From DATLZB01 sp035574175 (lineage in GTDB: Bacteria; Pseudomonadota; Alphaproteobacteria; Rhizobiales; Hyphomicrobiaceae), in the NCBI GenBank assembly GCA_035574175.1, contig DATLZB010000153.1, positions 1 to 24,706 of the forward strand: 24,706 nt of DNA, in the 5' to 3' direction. Below the pieces are notes generated by a model. It ran no database searches. It saw only the letters and a list, made by a program, of their open reading frames with translations, and was not told the DNA's origin. Of this stretch, positions 14,363 through 21,826 are shown piece by piece. Position 1 is the first letter of the stretch. Every line of letters begins with the position of its first letter. Position numbers and translations under genes: made by a program.

Positions 14363-14371
14363 GATGAAACA

Positions 14372-14446
14372 TGGAGCGGGCGATGGGATTTGAACCCACG
14401 ACCCTCACGTTGGCAACGTGATGCTCTACCCCTGAGCTACACCCGC
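14372..14446 (-). tRNA. tRNA-Gly (anticodon GCC)
   Basis: The minus strand folds as a complete 75-nt tRNA including encoded CCA. The acceptor stem GCGGGTG pairs with CGCCCGC (one G-T pair). Then come a D arm with AGCTCAGGGGTAGAGC, an anticodon stem TCACG/CGTGA around loop TTGCCAA with anticodon GCC, and a T arm with GGTTCAAATCC. The discriminator is T followed by CCA. It reads GGC and GGT glycine codons, the dominant ones in GC-rich genomes. Confidence 0.97.
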
Positions 14447-14486
14447 TCACTTGGTGCCCGCCGCCCCATGGGACGGCAGGGTCCGT

Positions 14487-14515
14487 CTTATGGCGCAAGC
14501 TCACGGCCATTGCAA
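14487..14515 (-). promoter_or_regulatory. Putative promoter of tRNA-Gly
   Basis: On the minus strand TTGCAA (14510-14515, 4/6 to the -35) and CATAAG (14487-14492, 4/6 to the -10) are separated by exactly 17 bases. Transcription would begin about 35 bases before the mature tRNA 5' end, a usual distance for tRNA genes. Confidence 0.45.
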
Positions 14516-14612
14516 GACAGGCCCCATGGTCTATGCCATCCCCGGCCCGGGGCATCGCCATCGCAAACCCCGCAGTCCTCCTCCCCGGAAGCCGCGTACA
14601 AGCGTGGCAATC

Positions 14613-14626
14613 CGGGGTCTTCCCCG
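14613..14626 (-). terminator. Small hairpin downstream of nth
   Basis: CGGGG and CCCCG form a 5-bp stem with a 4-base loop about 30 bases past the nth stop. No U-run follows, so terminator function is speculative. Confidence 0.22.
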
Positions 14627-14653
14627 ATGCAGTCCGAGCGCAATAGGCGGCAC

Positions 14654-15358
14654 TCACCCCGGCGCGGGCGTCTTGGGGCTGAACCGGCAGATGTCTGCGA
14701 TCAGGCAGCGCCAACATTCCGGCTTGCGCGCTTTACACACGTAGCGTCCATGCAGGATGAGCCAGTGGTGGGCATGCACGCCGTACTCCTTCGGCACCAC
14801 GGCGAGGAGCTGCTGCTCCGTCTCGAGCGGGCTGTCCGCCTTGACAAGCCCGGTCCTGTTGGCCACCCGGAACACGTGGGTGTCGACCGCCATGGTCGGC
14901 GCGCCGAAGGCGACGTTCATCACCACGTTGGCGGTCTTGCGTCCGACTCCGGGAAGCGCCTCCAGCGCCGCGCGATCGCGCGGCACCTTGCCCCCGTGCT
15001 CGGCGATGAGCCGCTTGGACAGCGCGATGATGTTCTTGGCCTTCCCGCGGAAGAGCCCGATCGTTTTGATGTAGTCGATGAGCCGCGCTTCGCCGAGCGC
15101 CGCCATTTTCTGCGGGCTGTCCGCCACTTTGAAAAGCTCCCGCGTGGCTTTGTTGACGCCGGCATCGGTCGCCTGCGCCGACAACACCACCGCAACGAGC
15201 AGCGTATAGGGATTGATGTGCTCGAGCTCGCTTTTGGGCTCGGGATTTGCTCGGGCAAAGCGCGCGAAGACCTCGCCGACCTCCGCGCGCGAAAGCTTGG
15301 AACCTCGCGCGCGGCTGGTGCTTCGGGCGGGTCTGCGGATCGCGTCGTTGGCTGCCAT
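14654..15358 (-). CDS. nth: Endonuclease III (DNA glycosylase/AP lyase)
   Basis: A 234-residue base-excision repair enzyme that removes oxidised pyrimidines and cleaves AP sites. The helix-hairpin-helix LPGVGRKTANVV carries the catalytic lysine (K141) and VDTHVFRV the catalytic aspartate (D159). The C-terminal [4Fe-4S] loop has C208-x6-C215-x2-C218-x5-C224. The substrate-binding LSAQATD and GLFRGKAKNI motifs are present. It is slightly longer than E. coli Nth (211) because of a basic N-terminal extension of about 20 residues. ATG 15358 is chosen; an in-frame TTG at 15367 is possible, and neither has a strong ribosome binding site. It is divergent from the DUF2244 gene, with at most 40 bases between the start codons. 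Confidence 0.96.
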   Translation of the reverse strand: MAANDAIRRPARSTSRARGSKLSRAEVGEVFARFARANPEPKSELEHINPYTLLVAVVLSAQATDAGVNKATRELFKVADSPQKMAALGEARLIDYIKTIGLFRGKAKNIIALSKRLIAEHGGKVPRDRAALEALPGVGRKTANVVMNVAFGAPTMAVDTHVFRVANRTGLVKADSPLETEQQLLAVVPKEYGVHAHHWLILHGRYVCKARKPECWRCLIADICRFSPKTPAPG

Positions 15359-15398
15359 GGGGTTCAAAAATCGGCTTATTGGGGCTAGGCTTCATGAC

Positions 15399-15908
15399 AT
15401 GAGCGACGACGACTTGCCAGGGCAGTGCAATGCGGCCGCCGAACGCGGCTTCCGGGCCGTCCTGAGCCCCCATCGCTCGCTGAGCCCCACGGGTTTTGTT
15501 CTCCTGATGACGGCCGTCGGTGTCGTGAGCTTTATCATGGGCATGGCGTTTCTGCTGATGGGCGCCTGGCCTGTGTTCGGCTTTTTCGGGCTTGACGCGG
15601 CGCTGATTTATCTGGCTTTCCGCCTCAACTACCGCTCCGCCCGCCTCCGTGAGGTGGTCACCATTGAGCGCGGCGCGCTGACGCTCACCCGCGTGCACCC
15701 GTCTGGGCAACGCGAGTCTTTCCAGTTCAATCCCTACTGGGTGCGGGTGATCCTGCAGGTTGGCCGCGCGGGTCTTCTCGACCTGCGCTTGGCCTCCCAT
15801 GGGCGCGAGCTGTCGTTCGGGCGCTTCCTGACCGACGACCAGAAGCGCGAGTTCGCCGACGTCCTGCGCGGCGCCCTCATCACCGCCCGCGGCGGTCCCC
15901 GCCTTTGA
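15399..15908 (+). CDS. DUF2244 family membrane protein
   Basis: A 169-residue integral membrane protein. The N-terminal segment ERGFRAVLSPHRSLSPTGF leads into two adjacent membrane helices (about residues 34-75, including FIMGMAFLLMGAWPVFGFFGLD), then FRLNYRSARLREVVTIERGALTLTRVHPSG and QFNPYWVRVIL. These are the marks of the DUF2244 family, found widely in alphaproteobacteria and often beside nth. The C-terminal part is a soluble beta-rich domain, probably cytoplasmic. Function is unknown; linkage to nth is suggestive only. ATG 15399 is favoured (AGG about 10 bases upstream, typical N-terminus); an in-frame ATG at 15357 lies inside the same CCATGG that provides the nth start. Confidence 0.82.
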   Translation: MSDDDLPGQCNAAAERGFRAVLSPHRSLSPTGFVLLMTAVGVVSFIMGMAFLLMGAWPVFGFFGLDAALIYLAFRLNYRSARLREVVTIERGALTLTRVHPSGQRESFQFNPYWVRVILQVGRAGLLDLRLASHGRELSFGRFLTDDQKREFADVLRGALITARGGPRL

Positions 15909-16326
15909 CCCTCCGGCGCCGTCGTCGAGGACCTTGTCTCCCGTTCGAGAAGGACCGGGAGCGCTGCGCCTCACAAGCCCCGTCATACTGGCGCAGCCTG
16001 CACCCACGCCGGGGGACCGCTTGCTCAACGTCGAGATTGGCGATTCCTCCGAGGGTTGCTGATCGTGAGTGTTGCCCAAAAACAAGTCCGCGCCGAAGCT
16101 GGACGACATCCCGGCCTGCGTGATGACTTTGGATGGGGTGGTTCCCCAGCGCTGCGGCCCCCTTGACCATCGCAACCCTAGCGGCTTACCGGCCTGTGCG
16201 GCCGAAGGCGCTCAATCTCGCCTCCCTGAACGGCAGCGGAGAAAACTGCACCGGTCAAGAATCGGGTCGATTTGTCTTACGCCGGCGCCTAGTTTGGCCG
16301 ATATCGATTCCAACTGAGGCACGCCC
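15909..16326. other. Intergenic stretch without a recognisable gene
   Basis: I find no convincing gene, RNA or repeat in these 418 bases. Open frames on both strands have low-complexity, Arg- and Ser-rich translations without ribosome binding sites. TTGACC at 16170-16175 resembles a -35 element but has no good -10 partner. The promoter of the Ada-like gene presumably lies near the right end. Confidence 0.5.
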
Positions 16327-17271
16327 ATGCTGCATCAGCTCGAGACCGCAACCCGTGCTCCCGGTCGGCCGCAACCCGCACGCGACTATGACCTCGTCCG
16401 CCGTGCCATCGCCTTCTTGACCGAACATTGGAGTGTGCAGCCAGACCTCGAGCGGCTGGCCGCGCACCTCGGGCTCGGCCCTGAGCACACGCAGCGGCTT
16501 TTCAAGCGCTGGTGCGGCCTTTCACCCAAGGAGTTCGTGCAGGCCATCACCATCGCCCGCGCCAGGGAGATGCTGAGCGCGCAGGCGAGCGTGCTCGAAG
16601 CCAGCCACGAGTTGGGGCTTTCGGGCGGCGGCCGCCTGCATGACCTTTTCGTCGATCACGAGGCGATGACTCCGGGCGAATTCAAGCGCCGCGGCAGCGG
16701 GCTCGACATCGCTTATGGCTTCCATCCCTCGCCCTTTGGCGAAGCGTTGCTGCTCGTCACCGAGCGCGGCATCGCGGGGCTGGCCTTCGTCGACGAAGAC
16801 ACCGGCGCCTCGCGCGCCGACACCCTCGCCGACATGAAAAGGCGCTGGCCGGCTGCCCGTTTCATTGAGGCGCCCGTCCGCACCGCCCCCCATGCTCGGC
16901 GCGTGTTCGATCCTGCCGAATGGACGCCGCAGCGCCCCGTGCGGCTCGTGCTTATCGGCACCGACTTCGAGGTTCGCGTGTGGCAGGCGCTGCTCGAGGT
17001 GCCCATGGGCCGGACGGTGAGCTACTCCGACATCGCCCGCCGCCTGGGCCGGCCCGAGGCGGCGCGCGCCGTCGGCAGCGCCGTCGGTCGCAACCCGATC
17101 TCGTTCGTCGTCCCCTGCCACCGCGTCGTGCGCGCCGACGGCAGTCTCGGCGGCTACCATTGGGGCCTGACGCGCAAGCGCGCCATCATCGGCTGGGAAA
17201 CGGGCCGTCTGCTGAGCGCCGGCGCCGGCCCGACCGGCTCTCAGCCCGCGCCCGCCGCCGGCTGCCGCTGA
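16327..17271 (+). CDS. Ada-like fusion: AraC-type DNA-binding domain plus O6-methylguanine-DNA methyltransferase
   Basis: A 314-residue adaptive-response protein. Residues about 20-115 form an AraC helix-turn-helix domain (LERLAAHLGLGPEHTQRLFKRW, then SPKEFVQAITIARAREML). About residues 125-305 form the methyltransferase, ending with the suicide-cysteine motif PCHRV (C264) and the flanking GRNPISFVV, VRADGSLGGYHWG and KRAIIGWE. The protein removes methyl groups from O6-methylguanine irreversibly onto C264. Unlike E. coli Ada (354 residues), it lacks the N-terminal zinc domain that senses methylphosphotriesters and switches on transcription, so how or whether it activates genes is uncertain. 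GAGG precedes ATG 16327 at normal spacing. Its 3' end overlaps the convergent MFS gene by 31 bases. Confidence 0.93.
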   Translation: MLHQLETATRAPGRPQPARDYDLVRRAIAFLTEHWSVQPDLERLAAHLGLGPEHTQRLFKRWCGLSPKEFVQAITIARAREMLSAQASVLEASHELGLSGGGRLHDLFVDHEAMTPGEFKRRGSGLDIAYGFHPSPFGEALLLVTERGIAGLAFVDEDTGASRADTLADMKRRWPAARFIEAPVRTAPHARRVFDPAEWTPQRPVRLVLIGTDFEVRVWQALLEVPMGRTVSYSDIARRLGRPEAARAVGSAVGRNPISFVVPCHRVVRADGSLGGYHWGLTRKRAIIGWETGRLLSAGAGPTGSQPAPAAGCR

Positions 17272-18452
17272 TGGCTGGCAAGCCACGCTACCGCAGTGAT
17301 CACCACCGCCGTCGCTGGGATTGCCGCCGCGTTGACCACGGTCCACCCGACGTTGGCCTGCAGCAGTCCGGACAGCCCGGCCGCCAGCGCCGTCGTCGCG
17401 TAGACAAGAAAGTCGTGGCTCGCTTGCGCCTTTGCCCGCTCCGCCGGGCGATAGGTGGTGGTGAGCAGCGTCGAGCCACCGATGAACATGAAGTTCCACC
17501 CGAGCCCGACCAGGATGTTGGCGACGAAGAAGTGGGCGAACTCTATGCCGGTGAGATTGACGAGCGCGCAGGCGAGCTGGATCACCGCGCCAACCGCGAT
17601 GACATTGAGCACGCCGAAGCGGGCGATGAGGTGGCCGGTGAAGAATGAGGGCAGGAACATCGCCACCACGTGCGCCTGGATCACTGTCGCGCTGTCGTTG
17701 AAGGTGAAGCCGCAGTCGAGCATGGCGAGCGGCGTTGCCGACATTACGAGCGTCATCACGCCGTACCCGAGCATGGAGGAAATGACGGCGATCATATAGG
17801 CGGGCTGGCGCACGATCTCGCTCATGGGCCTGCCGCCTTCCTTGCGCTCGCTTTCGGTCAGACGCGGAATCCTGAGCCCCTGCAGCAGCGCCAGCATGAT
17901 GGCGGACAGCACCACGAACATGGCGTAGATGCCGGCAAAGCTGACCGGCGCGAAAAGCTCCTTCGTCCACTTTGACAGCTCCGGGCCGGCGAAGCCGGCG
18001 ATGACGCCGCCTGCGAGCACGAGGGAGATCGCTTTCGCGCGGAAGGCTGCGTCGGCCGCGTCCGCGGCTGCGAACCGGAAATACCAGGCGAACGCGGCGG
18101 CCGATCCCTGAATCAACGCACCGACGCACAGCAGCAGGAAGCTGTTCTGGAAAATGGCGGCGGTCGAGACCACCCCGGCCGCGATCCCGGCCAGCGCACC
18201 GATGCTGAAGCCTCCCCGCCGTCCGATGCGCGCCATCAGCAGCGACGCCGGGATGGTCGTTGCCATGACCCCGAGGTGGACCAGCACCAGCGGCAGCGTG
18301 GCGAGTGACTTGTCCGTGCCGAGCAGGGCGTGGCCGGCAAGCGGTGTCGTGGCAATGCCCATGCTCTGCATCGACATCGACAGCGCCTGGCAAAGCGCGA
18401 GGAGGGCGACGTTGACACGGGTCGTGAAGGCTGCATCGGCGGCAAAGGGCAT
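17241..18452 (-). CDS. MFS transporter
   Basis: A 403-residue inner-membrane protein with about 12 hydrophobic helices. The first follows TTRVNVALLALCQALSMSMQSMGIA, the loop after helix 2 has ASLLMARIGRRGGF, and a central hydrophilic loop (around residues 195-215, RLTESERKEGG) separates the halves. The second-half counterpart is GHLIARFGVLNV. NILVGLGWNFMFIGGSTLLTTTYRPAERAKAQ is typical of a YfkF/multidrug-like MFS group found in proteobacteria, but the substrate cannot be named. ATG 18452 is chosen because the first helix begins soon after; the longer frame to 18596 is hydrophilic and lacks a ribosome binding site. It is divergent from the channel gene and convergent with the Ada-like gene, overlapping its end by 31 bases. 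Confidence 0.82.
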   Translation of the reverse strand: MPFAADAAFTTRVNVALLALCQALSMSMQSMGIATTPLAGHALLGTDKSLATLPLVLVHLGVMATTIPASLLMARIGRRGGFSIGALAGIAAGVVSTAAIFQNSFLLLCVGALIQGSAAAFAWYFRFAAADAADAAFRAKAISLVLAGGVIAGFAGPELSKWTKELFAPVSFAGIYAMFVVLSAIMLALLQGLRIPRLTESERKEGGRPMSEIVRQPAYMIAVISSMLGYGVMTLVMSATPLAMLDCGFTFNDSATVIQAHVVAMFLPSFFTGHLIARFGVLNVIAVGAVIQLACALVNLTGIEFAHFFVANILVGLGWNFMFIGGSTLLTTTYRPAERAKAQASHDFLVYATTALAAGLSGLLQANVGWTVVNAAAIPATAVVITAVAWLASHQRQPAAGAG

Positions 18453-18552
18453 GGCTGGCGGCGTCCGCGGCTGGCTGACAGAAGAAGAACCGGTCTGCCG
18501 GTGCTGCTCGAGGGGTTTGCCGGCGCGGCTCTTTATCACCCCCAGGCCGGCC

Positions 18553-18581
18553 GGGACAGCGCCAATTTGGCATCCTATAAG
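18553..18581 (+). promoter_or_regulatory. Putative promoter of the potassium channel gene
   Basis: GGGACA (18553-18558, 4/6 to the -35) and TATAAG (18576-18581, 5/6 to the -10) are separated by exactly 17 bases. The implied start is about 20 bases before GTG 18609, giving a short leader. Confidence 0.42.
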
Positions 18582-18608
18582 GGTGGGGAGCAGCACGGGG
18601 GTCGTATC

Positions 18609-19841
18609 GTGCAGGATACGCCGCTTGGGGAGCGTCGCGACGAGCCGGCGCGCGCCGAACTTGCCGCCAGGATCGGCCGGGCGCGCCGGCGGGCCTACGA
18701 GATCGTCGAGGGCGGCCGCGGCACCGACCGTGCCGCCGAGATCTTTGATTCCTTCCTCGTGGCGCTCATCCTACTTAACGTGGCTGCCTTCGCCGCCGAA
18801 ACCGTGCCTTCGCTCGAAGCCCGCTACGGCCTTTGGTTCGATGCCTTCGAGGTGATCTCCGTTGGGGTTTTCACCGTCGAGTATGTGGTAAGGATATGGA
18901 CCGCCGTGGAGGTGCCGTTCCTCAAGCGGCGCCCGCCCTTGCAGGCACGGCTCACCTGGGCAAGCCGCCCCTACCTCCTCATTGACCTGCTCGCCATCTT
19001 GCCCTTCTACCTTGGCCAGTTCTTCGCCATCGACCTGCGCGTCTTGCGCGTGCTGCGCCTGCTCCGCTTCCTGAAGTTGTCGCGCTACTCGCCCGCGCTG
19101 CACACCCTGATCCGTGTGCTTAACAACGAGCGCCGGGCACTCACTGCTGCGGGGCTTTTGTTGATGGCCGCCGTACTTTTCGCCTCTACCGGCATCTATT
19201 TTCTCGAGCAGGAAGCGCAGCCCGATAAGTTCGGCAGCGTGCCGGAGAGCGCCTGGTGGGCGATCGCCACCCTCACCACCGTGGGCTACGGCGATGTCAC
19301 CCCTATCACCCCGTTCGGGCGGCTGTTTGGCGGCATCATGATCTGCGGACTGTGTATCCTGGCGCTTCCCGTCGCCATCATCGCCACCGGCTTTGCCCAG
19401 GAGATGAGCCGGCGCGATTTCGTGGTGACTTGGTCGCTGATGTCGCGCATCCCGCTGCTGGCCGATCTCGACGCCAAGGAGGTCGCCGAGATCATGCCGC
19501 TTTTTCACGCCCATAATCTGCCACCGAGGACGGAGATCATTGCTCATGGCGCGCCCTACAGCGCCATTTACTTCGTCGCTTCGGGCAGGGTGCAGCTCGT
19601 AGCCGCCAGTGGCGAGGAGCTCTCGTTCGCGGTGGGCGAGTTCTTCGGCGCCACGTCCATCCTCGGCAACGACGTGGCGGCGGGCTCCTATCGTACCGTA
19701 GGCCACTGCCGCCTGCTCAAGCTTTACAAGCACGACTTCCATCGGCTCGAAGCGGCGAGCCCGACGCTAGCCGGTCACATCCGCCGCGTCGCCCTCGAGC
19801 GCCAGCATGCGCGGGAAGCAGGTCACACCGCAGCCAAGTGA
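18609..19841 (+). CDS. Voltage-gated-type potassium channel with C-terminal cyclic-nucleotide-binding-like domain
   Basis: A 410-residue six-helix cation channel subunit, expected to form tetramers in the inner membrane. S1 is FDSFLVALILLNVAAF, S2 carries VFTVEYVVRIW and S3 LIDLLAILPFYL. S4 has arginines every third position (LRVLRVLRLLRFLKLSR), implying a real voltage sensor. The pore helix and potassium filter TTVGYGD are at about residues 223-229, followed by S6. The last 120 residues form a cNMP-binding-like beta roll (TEIIAHGAPYSAIYFVASGRVQLV). The phosphate-binding cassette reads FFGATSILGN instead of FGE, so ligand binding is doubtful. It resembles MlotiK1-type channels (about 355 residues) but has a longer basic N-terminus and a more charged S4. 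The GTG at 18609 follows a G-rich ribosome binding site. Confidence 0.9.
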   Translation: MQDTPLGERRDEPARAELAARIGRARRRAYEIVEGGRGTDRAAEIFDSFLVALILLNVAAFAAETVPSLEARYGLWFDAFEVISVGVFTVEYVVRIWTAVEVPFLKRRPPLQARLTWASRPYLLIDLLAILPFYLGQFFAIDLRVLRVLRLLRFLKLSRYSPALHTLIRVLNNERRALTAAGLLLMAAVLFASTGIYFLEQEAQPDKFGSVPESAWWAIATLTTVGYGDVTPITPFGRLFGGIMICGLCILALPVAIIATGFAQEMSRRDFVVTWSLMSRIPLLADLDAKEVAEIMPLFHAHNLPPRTEIIAHGAPYSAIYFVASGRVQLVAASGEELSFAVGEFFGATSILGNDVAAGSYRTVGHCRLLKLYKHDFHRLEAASPTLAGHIRRVALERQHAREAGHTAAK

Positions 19842-19853
19842 GCGCGCACCGGC

Positions 19854-20639
19854 TCAGACAGCGCGCGGGCGCACCACCACCACCGTGATGTTGTCCTGGT
19901 GCGGGTCCCTAACCTGCTCGACGGCGCGGACGAGGGCCCCGGCGACGGCTTCCGGTCCGTCCTCGCCATAGGCCGCGATCACGCGGCAAATCTCGGCGTC
20001 CTCGATGGTGTGGATGCCGTCGCTGGCCAGCACCACGTAGTCACCGGGTTCGAGGGCGAGCGGCTTGCGCGACACGTCGACAAGCTCGAGCGGCTCGCCG
20101 GTAAGCGCGGAGCGCAGCATGTGGCGCCGCGGATCGTTGCGCGCCTCCTCGGCCGACATGCGGCCCTCGGCCACCATCTGGTCGAGGGCGGGCGCCAGCG
20201 AATGATCTTCGTTGAGGAGAGCGACCTCGCCGCGCCGGAAGAGGTAGAGCGGGCTGTCGCCAACGCTCACCCATTCGAGGCCGCCTTGTCCGAATGCAGC
20301 TCCGACTAGCGTTGATCCCATACCCGAAAGGTGCGGGCTGCTCTCGATCTTGCGCGCGATCGCTGCGTTGGAGGCTTCGAGCGCGTGCACGAGCAGACCC
20401 GAGGCTGCCGGGTCGAGGGCATCGTAGGCCTCGATGAAGCTCTCGCAGGCTGTGCGGCTGGCGAGCGCGCCGCCCGTGTGCCCGCCCATCCCGTCGGCGA
20501 GTACAGCGAGGAGCGAGCATGGTAACCGGTCGTGTCCATCGTTCCCGTTCAGCAGCGGCCCGGGCCGCAGCCGGGCAGCGTCTTCCTGGTAGTTGCGTGC
20601 GCCCTTGCTCGTGCGCTGGGCGTACTCGAAGGTCAGCAT
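19854..20639 (-). CDS. PP2C-family Ser/Thr protein phosphatase
   Basis: A 261-residue metal-dependent (Mn/Mg) phosphatase that dephosphorylates phospho-Ser/Thr proteins in the cytoplasm. The metal-site motifs are intact: NYQEDAA (D20), VLADGMGGHTGG (D49), SVGDSPLYLFR, VLASDGI and the C-terminal QDNITVVVV. Length matches bacterial PppA/Stp1/PrpC proteins. There is no membrane segment. Its ATG overlaps the stop of the FHA gene by one base (TGATG), so the two are translationally coupled. With the kinase across the intergenic region it forms a writer/eraser/reader set. The gene ends 12 bases from the convergent channel gene. The likely substrates are the neighbouring kinase and FHA protein, by analogy with other such modules. 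Confidence 0.93.
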   Translation of the reverse strand: MLTFEYAQRTSKGARNYQEDAARLRPGPLLNGNDGHDRLPCSLLAVLADGMGGHTGGALASRTACESFIEAYDALDPAASGLLVHALEASNAAIARKIESSPHLSGMGSTLVGAAFGQGGLEWVSVGDSPLYLFRRGEVALLNEDHSLAPALDQMVAEGRMSAEEARNDPRRHMLRSALTGEPLELVDVSRKPLALEPGDYVVLASDGIHTIEDAEICRVIAAYGEDGPEAVAGALVRAVEQVRDPHQDNITVVVVRPRAV

Positions 20640-21385
20640 CAGTCGGCAGCGTCGGTGATCTCGGACCAGTCGAACTCCGGCCCGCAGAAGGGAATGAAGA
20701 CGAGTTGCGTCCGTCCCATCGTGATCACGTCCATCGCCGAGAGAACGACGGCGCCGGTCGGCCGCCTGTCGTTGACCGAGACCACGTTTGGCTTCGACAG
20801 ATTGGGCACGAACAGGAAGCTGCGCTCCGAAGAATCATAGCGGATGTAAGCCTGTTCCTCAGAGGAGATGGAATCATCACCGAAGTCGATCGGGATGCGC
20901 TGAGTCGGTGAGCGACCGACCGTGTTGTTGCCTTCGAAGATGGGCCGATGGGCGCCTAGTCCGGGCCCGCCCACCACGACCAGCCAGCCGACGACCGGAT
21001 CCTGATGGAACACGCCGCGCACTATCTTGGCCTTTCCGCGCACCAGTTGCGTGCGCTCCCCCGGAGTCGGGATCGACTTCGGCTCAGCCCTCAACACCCG
21101 TGTGGTCGGCGGCGCATCGGCTTCCCTCGGTTGTGAAAGCGGTGGAATGTTGGGCGTGCCGGCGCGTGCCTCGCGCGCGGCTTCCGCCGCGCTCGGAACC
21201 AGCCGGTCGCTTTGCATGGTGGCTGCCGGATGCTCCGTCGCCGGACCGCCGCCCGTGCCGGGTCCGCTCACGTGCGAAGCCTTGGTTGGGTCCTCGCGGC
21301 TTGCCGCCGCCAGCGCATCGCGCAGCGATCCGAGAATGCGACTCGCCGGACGTGGCGCCTGCGGCCGGCCTCGCTCATCGTTCAT
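20639..21385 (-). CDS. FHA-domain protein with disordered N-terminus
   Basis: A 248-residue protein. Residues 1 to about 125 are Pro-, Ala- and Ser/Thr-rich and probably disordered, with possible phospho-acceptor sites such as PPTTRV and PTPGERT. Residues about 140-245 form an FHA domain: NNTVGRSPTQRIPIDFGDDSISSEEQAYIRYD, then VPNLSKPNVVSVNDRRP and MDVITMGRTQLVFIP. FHA domains bind phosphothreonine peptides. The conserved Gly-Arg is present, but the usual S-x-x-H reads SEEQ, so binding may be altered. ATG 21385 follows GGGAG by 7 bases. It is cotranscribed with the PP2C gene (one-base overlap) and divergent from the kinase; it probably reads the phosphorylated state of the kinase or a target. 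Confidence 0.88.
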   Translation of the reverse strand: MNDERGRPQAPRPASRILGSLRDALAAASREDPTKASHVSGPGTGGGPATEHPAATMQSDRLVPSAAEAAREARAGTPNIPPLSQPREADAPPTTRVLRAEPKSIPTPGERTQLVRGKAKIVRGVFHQDPVVGWLVVVGGPGLGAHRPIFEGNNTVGRSPTQRIPIDFGDDSISSEEQAYIRYDSSERSFLFVPNLSKPNVVSVNDRRPTGAVVLSAMDVITMGRTQLVFIPFCGPEFDWSEITDAAD

Positions 21386-21826
21386 GACGCTCTCCCGTTC
21401 TTGGGCACGCAATCTTTGTTGCCGGCGAGGTCCATGCGTCGCCGACTTGATTCGTCACCGCCGCGGCGGCCGGCAGAGAGCGGCGTCGCGTTTGCCTGTG
21501 CGGTGCAAACCGCGACCGTGCGCAAGGCACGGCGACACGGCAGCTACGCCAACACCGTGATGGAAGGGCCTCGAGGAGCATGTCGAGCCTGAGCGGTCGA
21601 TTCGGTTGCGGACAGTGCGGTGGCAACGCGGCAGGAACATGGCCGGTGCCTGTGGAGTGCTCGCAGCGCGAATCGGCGCGCAGTCTTTCTGCCGGCCATC
21701 CTGCCACATTCTGTGCGCATAATCGTGGCTCTTTGAACGCAATCGAGGCGATTTGCGTACAAGCCGACAATGGGGAAGGAAAAGCCATTCTGATGGCGGG
21801 GTGGGCGCCCCGTCGCGGCGAGGCGG
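21386..21826. other. Divergent intergenic region between the FHA/PP2C pair and the kinase gene
   Basis: These 441 bases hold no recognisable gene. CATAAT (21718-21723, 5/6 to a -10) lies about 100 bases before the kinase start but lacks a credible -35. Promoters for both directions should be here; the length leaves room for a regulator or a small RNA, for which I see no specific evidence. Confidence 0.45.

Noticed and set aside
14221..14393. Possible small gene starting at the ATG at 14221, with AAGGAGG upstream
   Set aside because: The spacing to the ATG is too long, the frame runs into the tRNA, and the neighbouring frame gives a better explanation as a transposase remnant.
14343..14717. 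Minus-strand open frame of 124 codons over the tRNA and its upstream region
   Set aside because: It reads through tRNA-Gly; the GCSSGVEHHVANVRVVGSNPIARS-like translation is a well-known artefact of translated tRNA genes.
14733..16175. Minus-strand open frame of 480 codons
   Set aside because: Antisense to the DUF2244 gene and out of frame with nth, both of which have recognised families.
16522..18573. Long minus-strand open frame of 683 codons
   Set aside because: It is antisense to the Ada-like gene and out of frame with the MFS gene, with no domain-like sequence.
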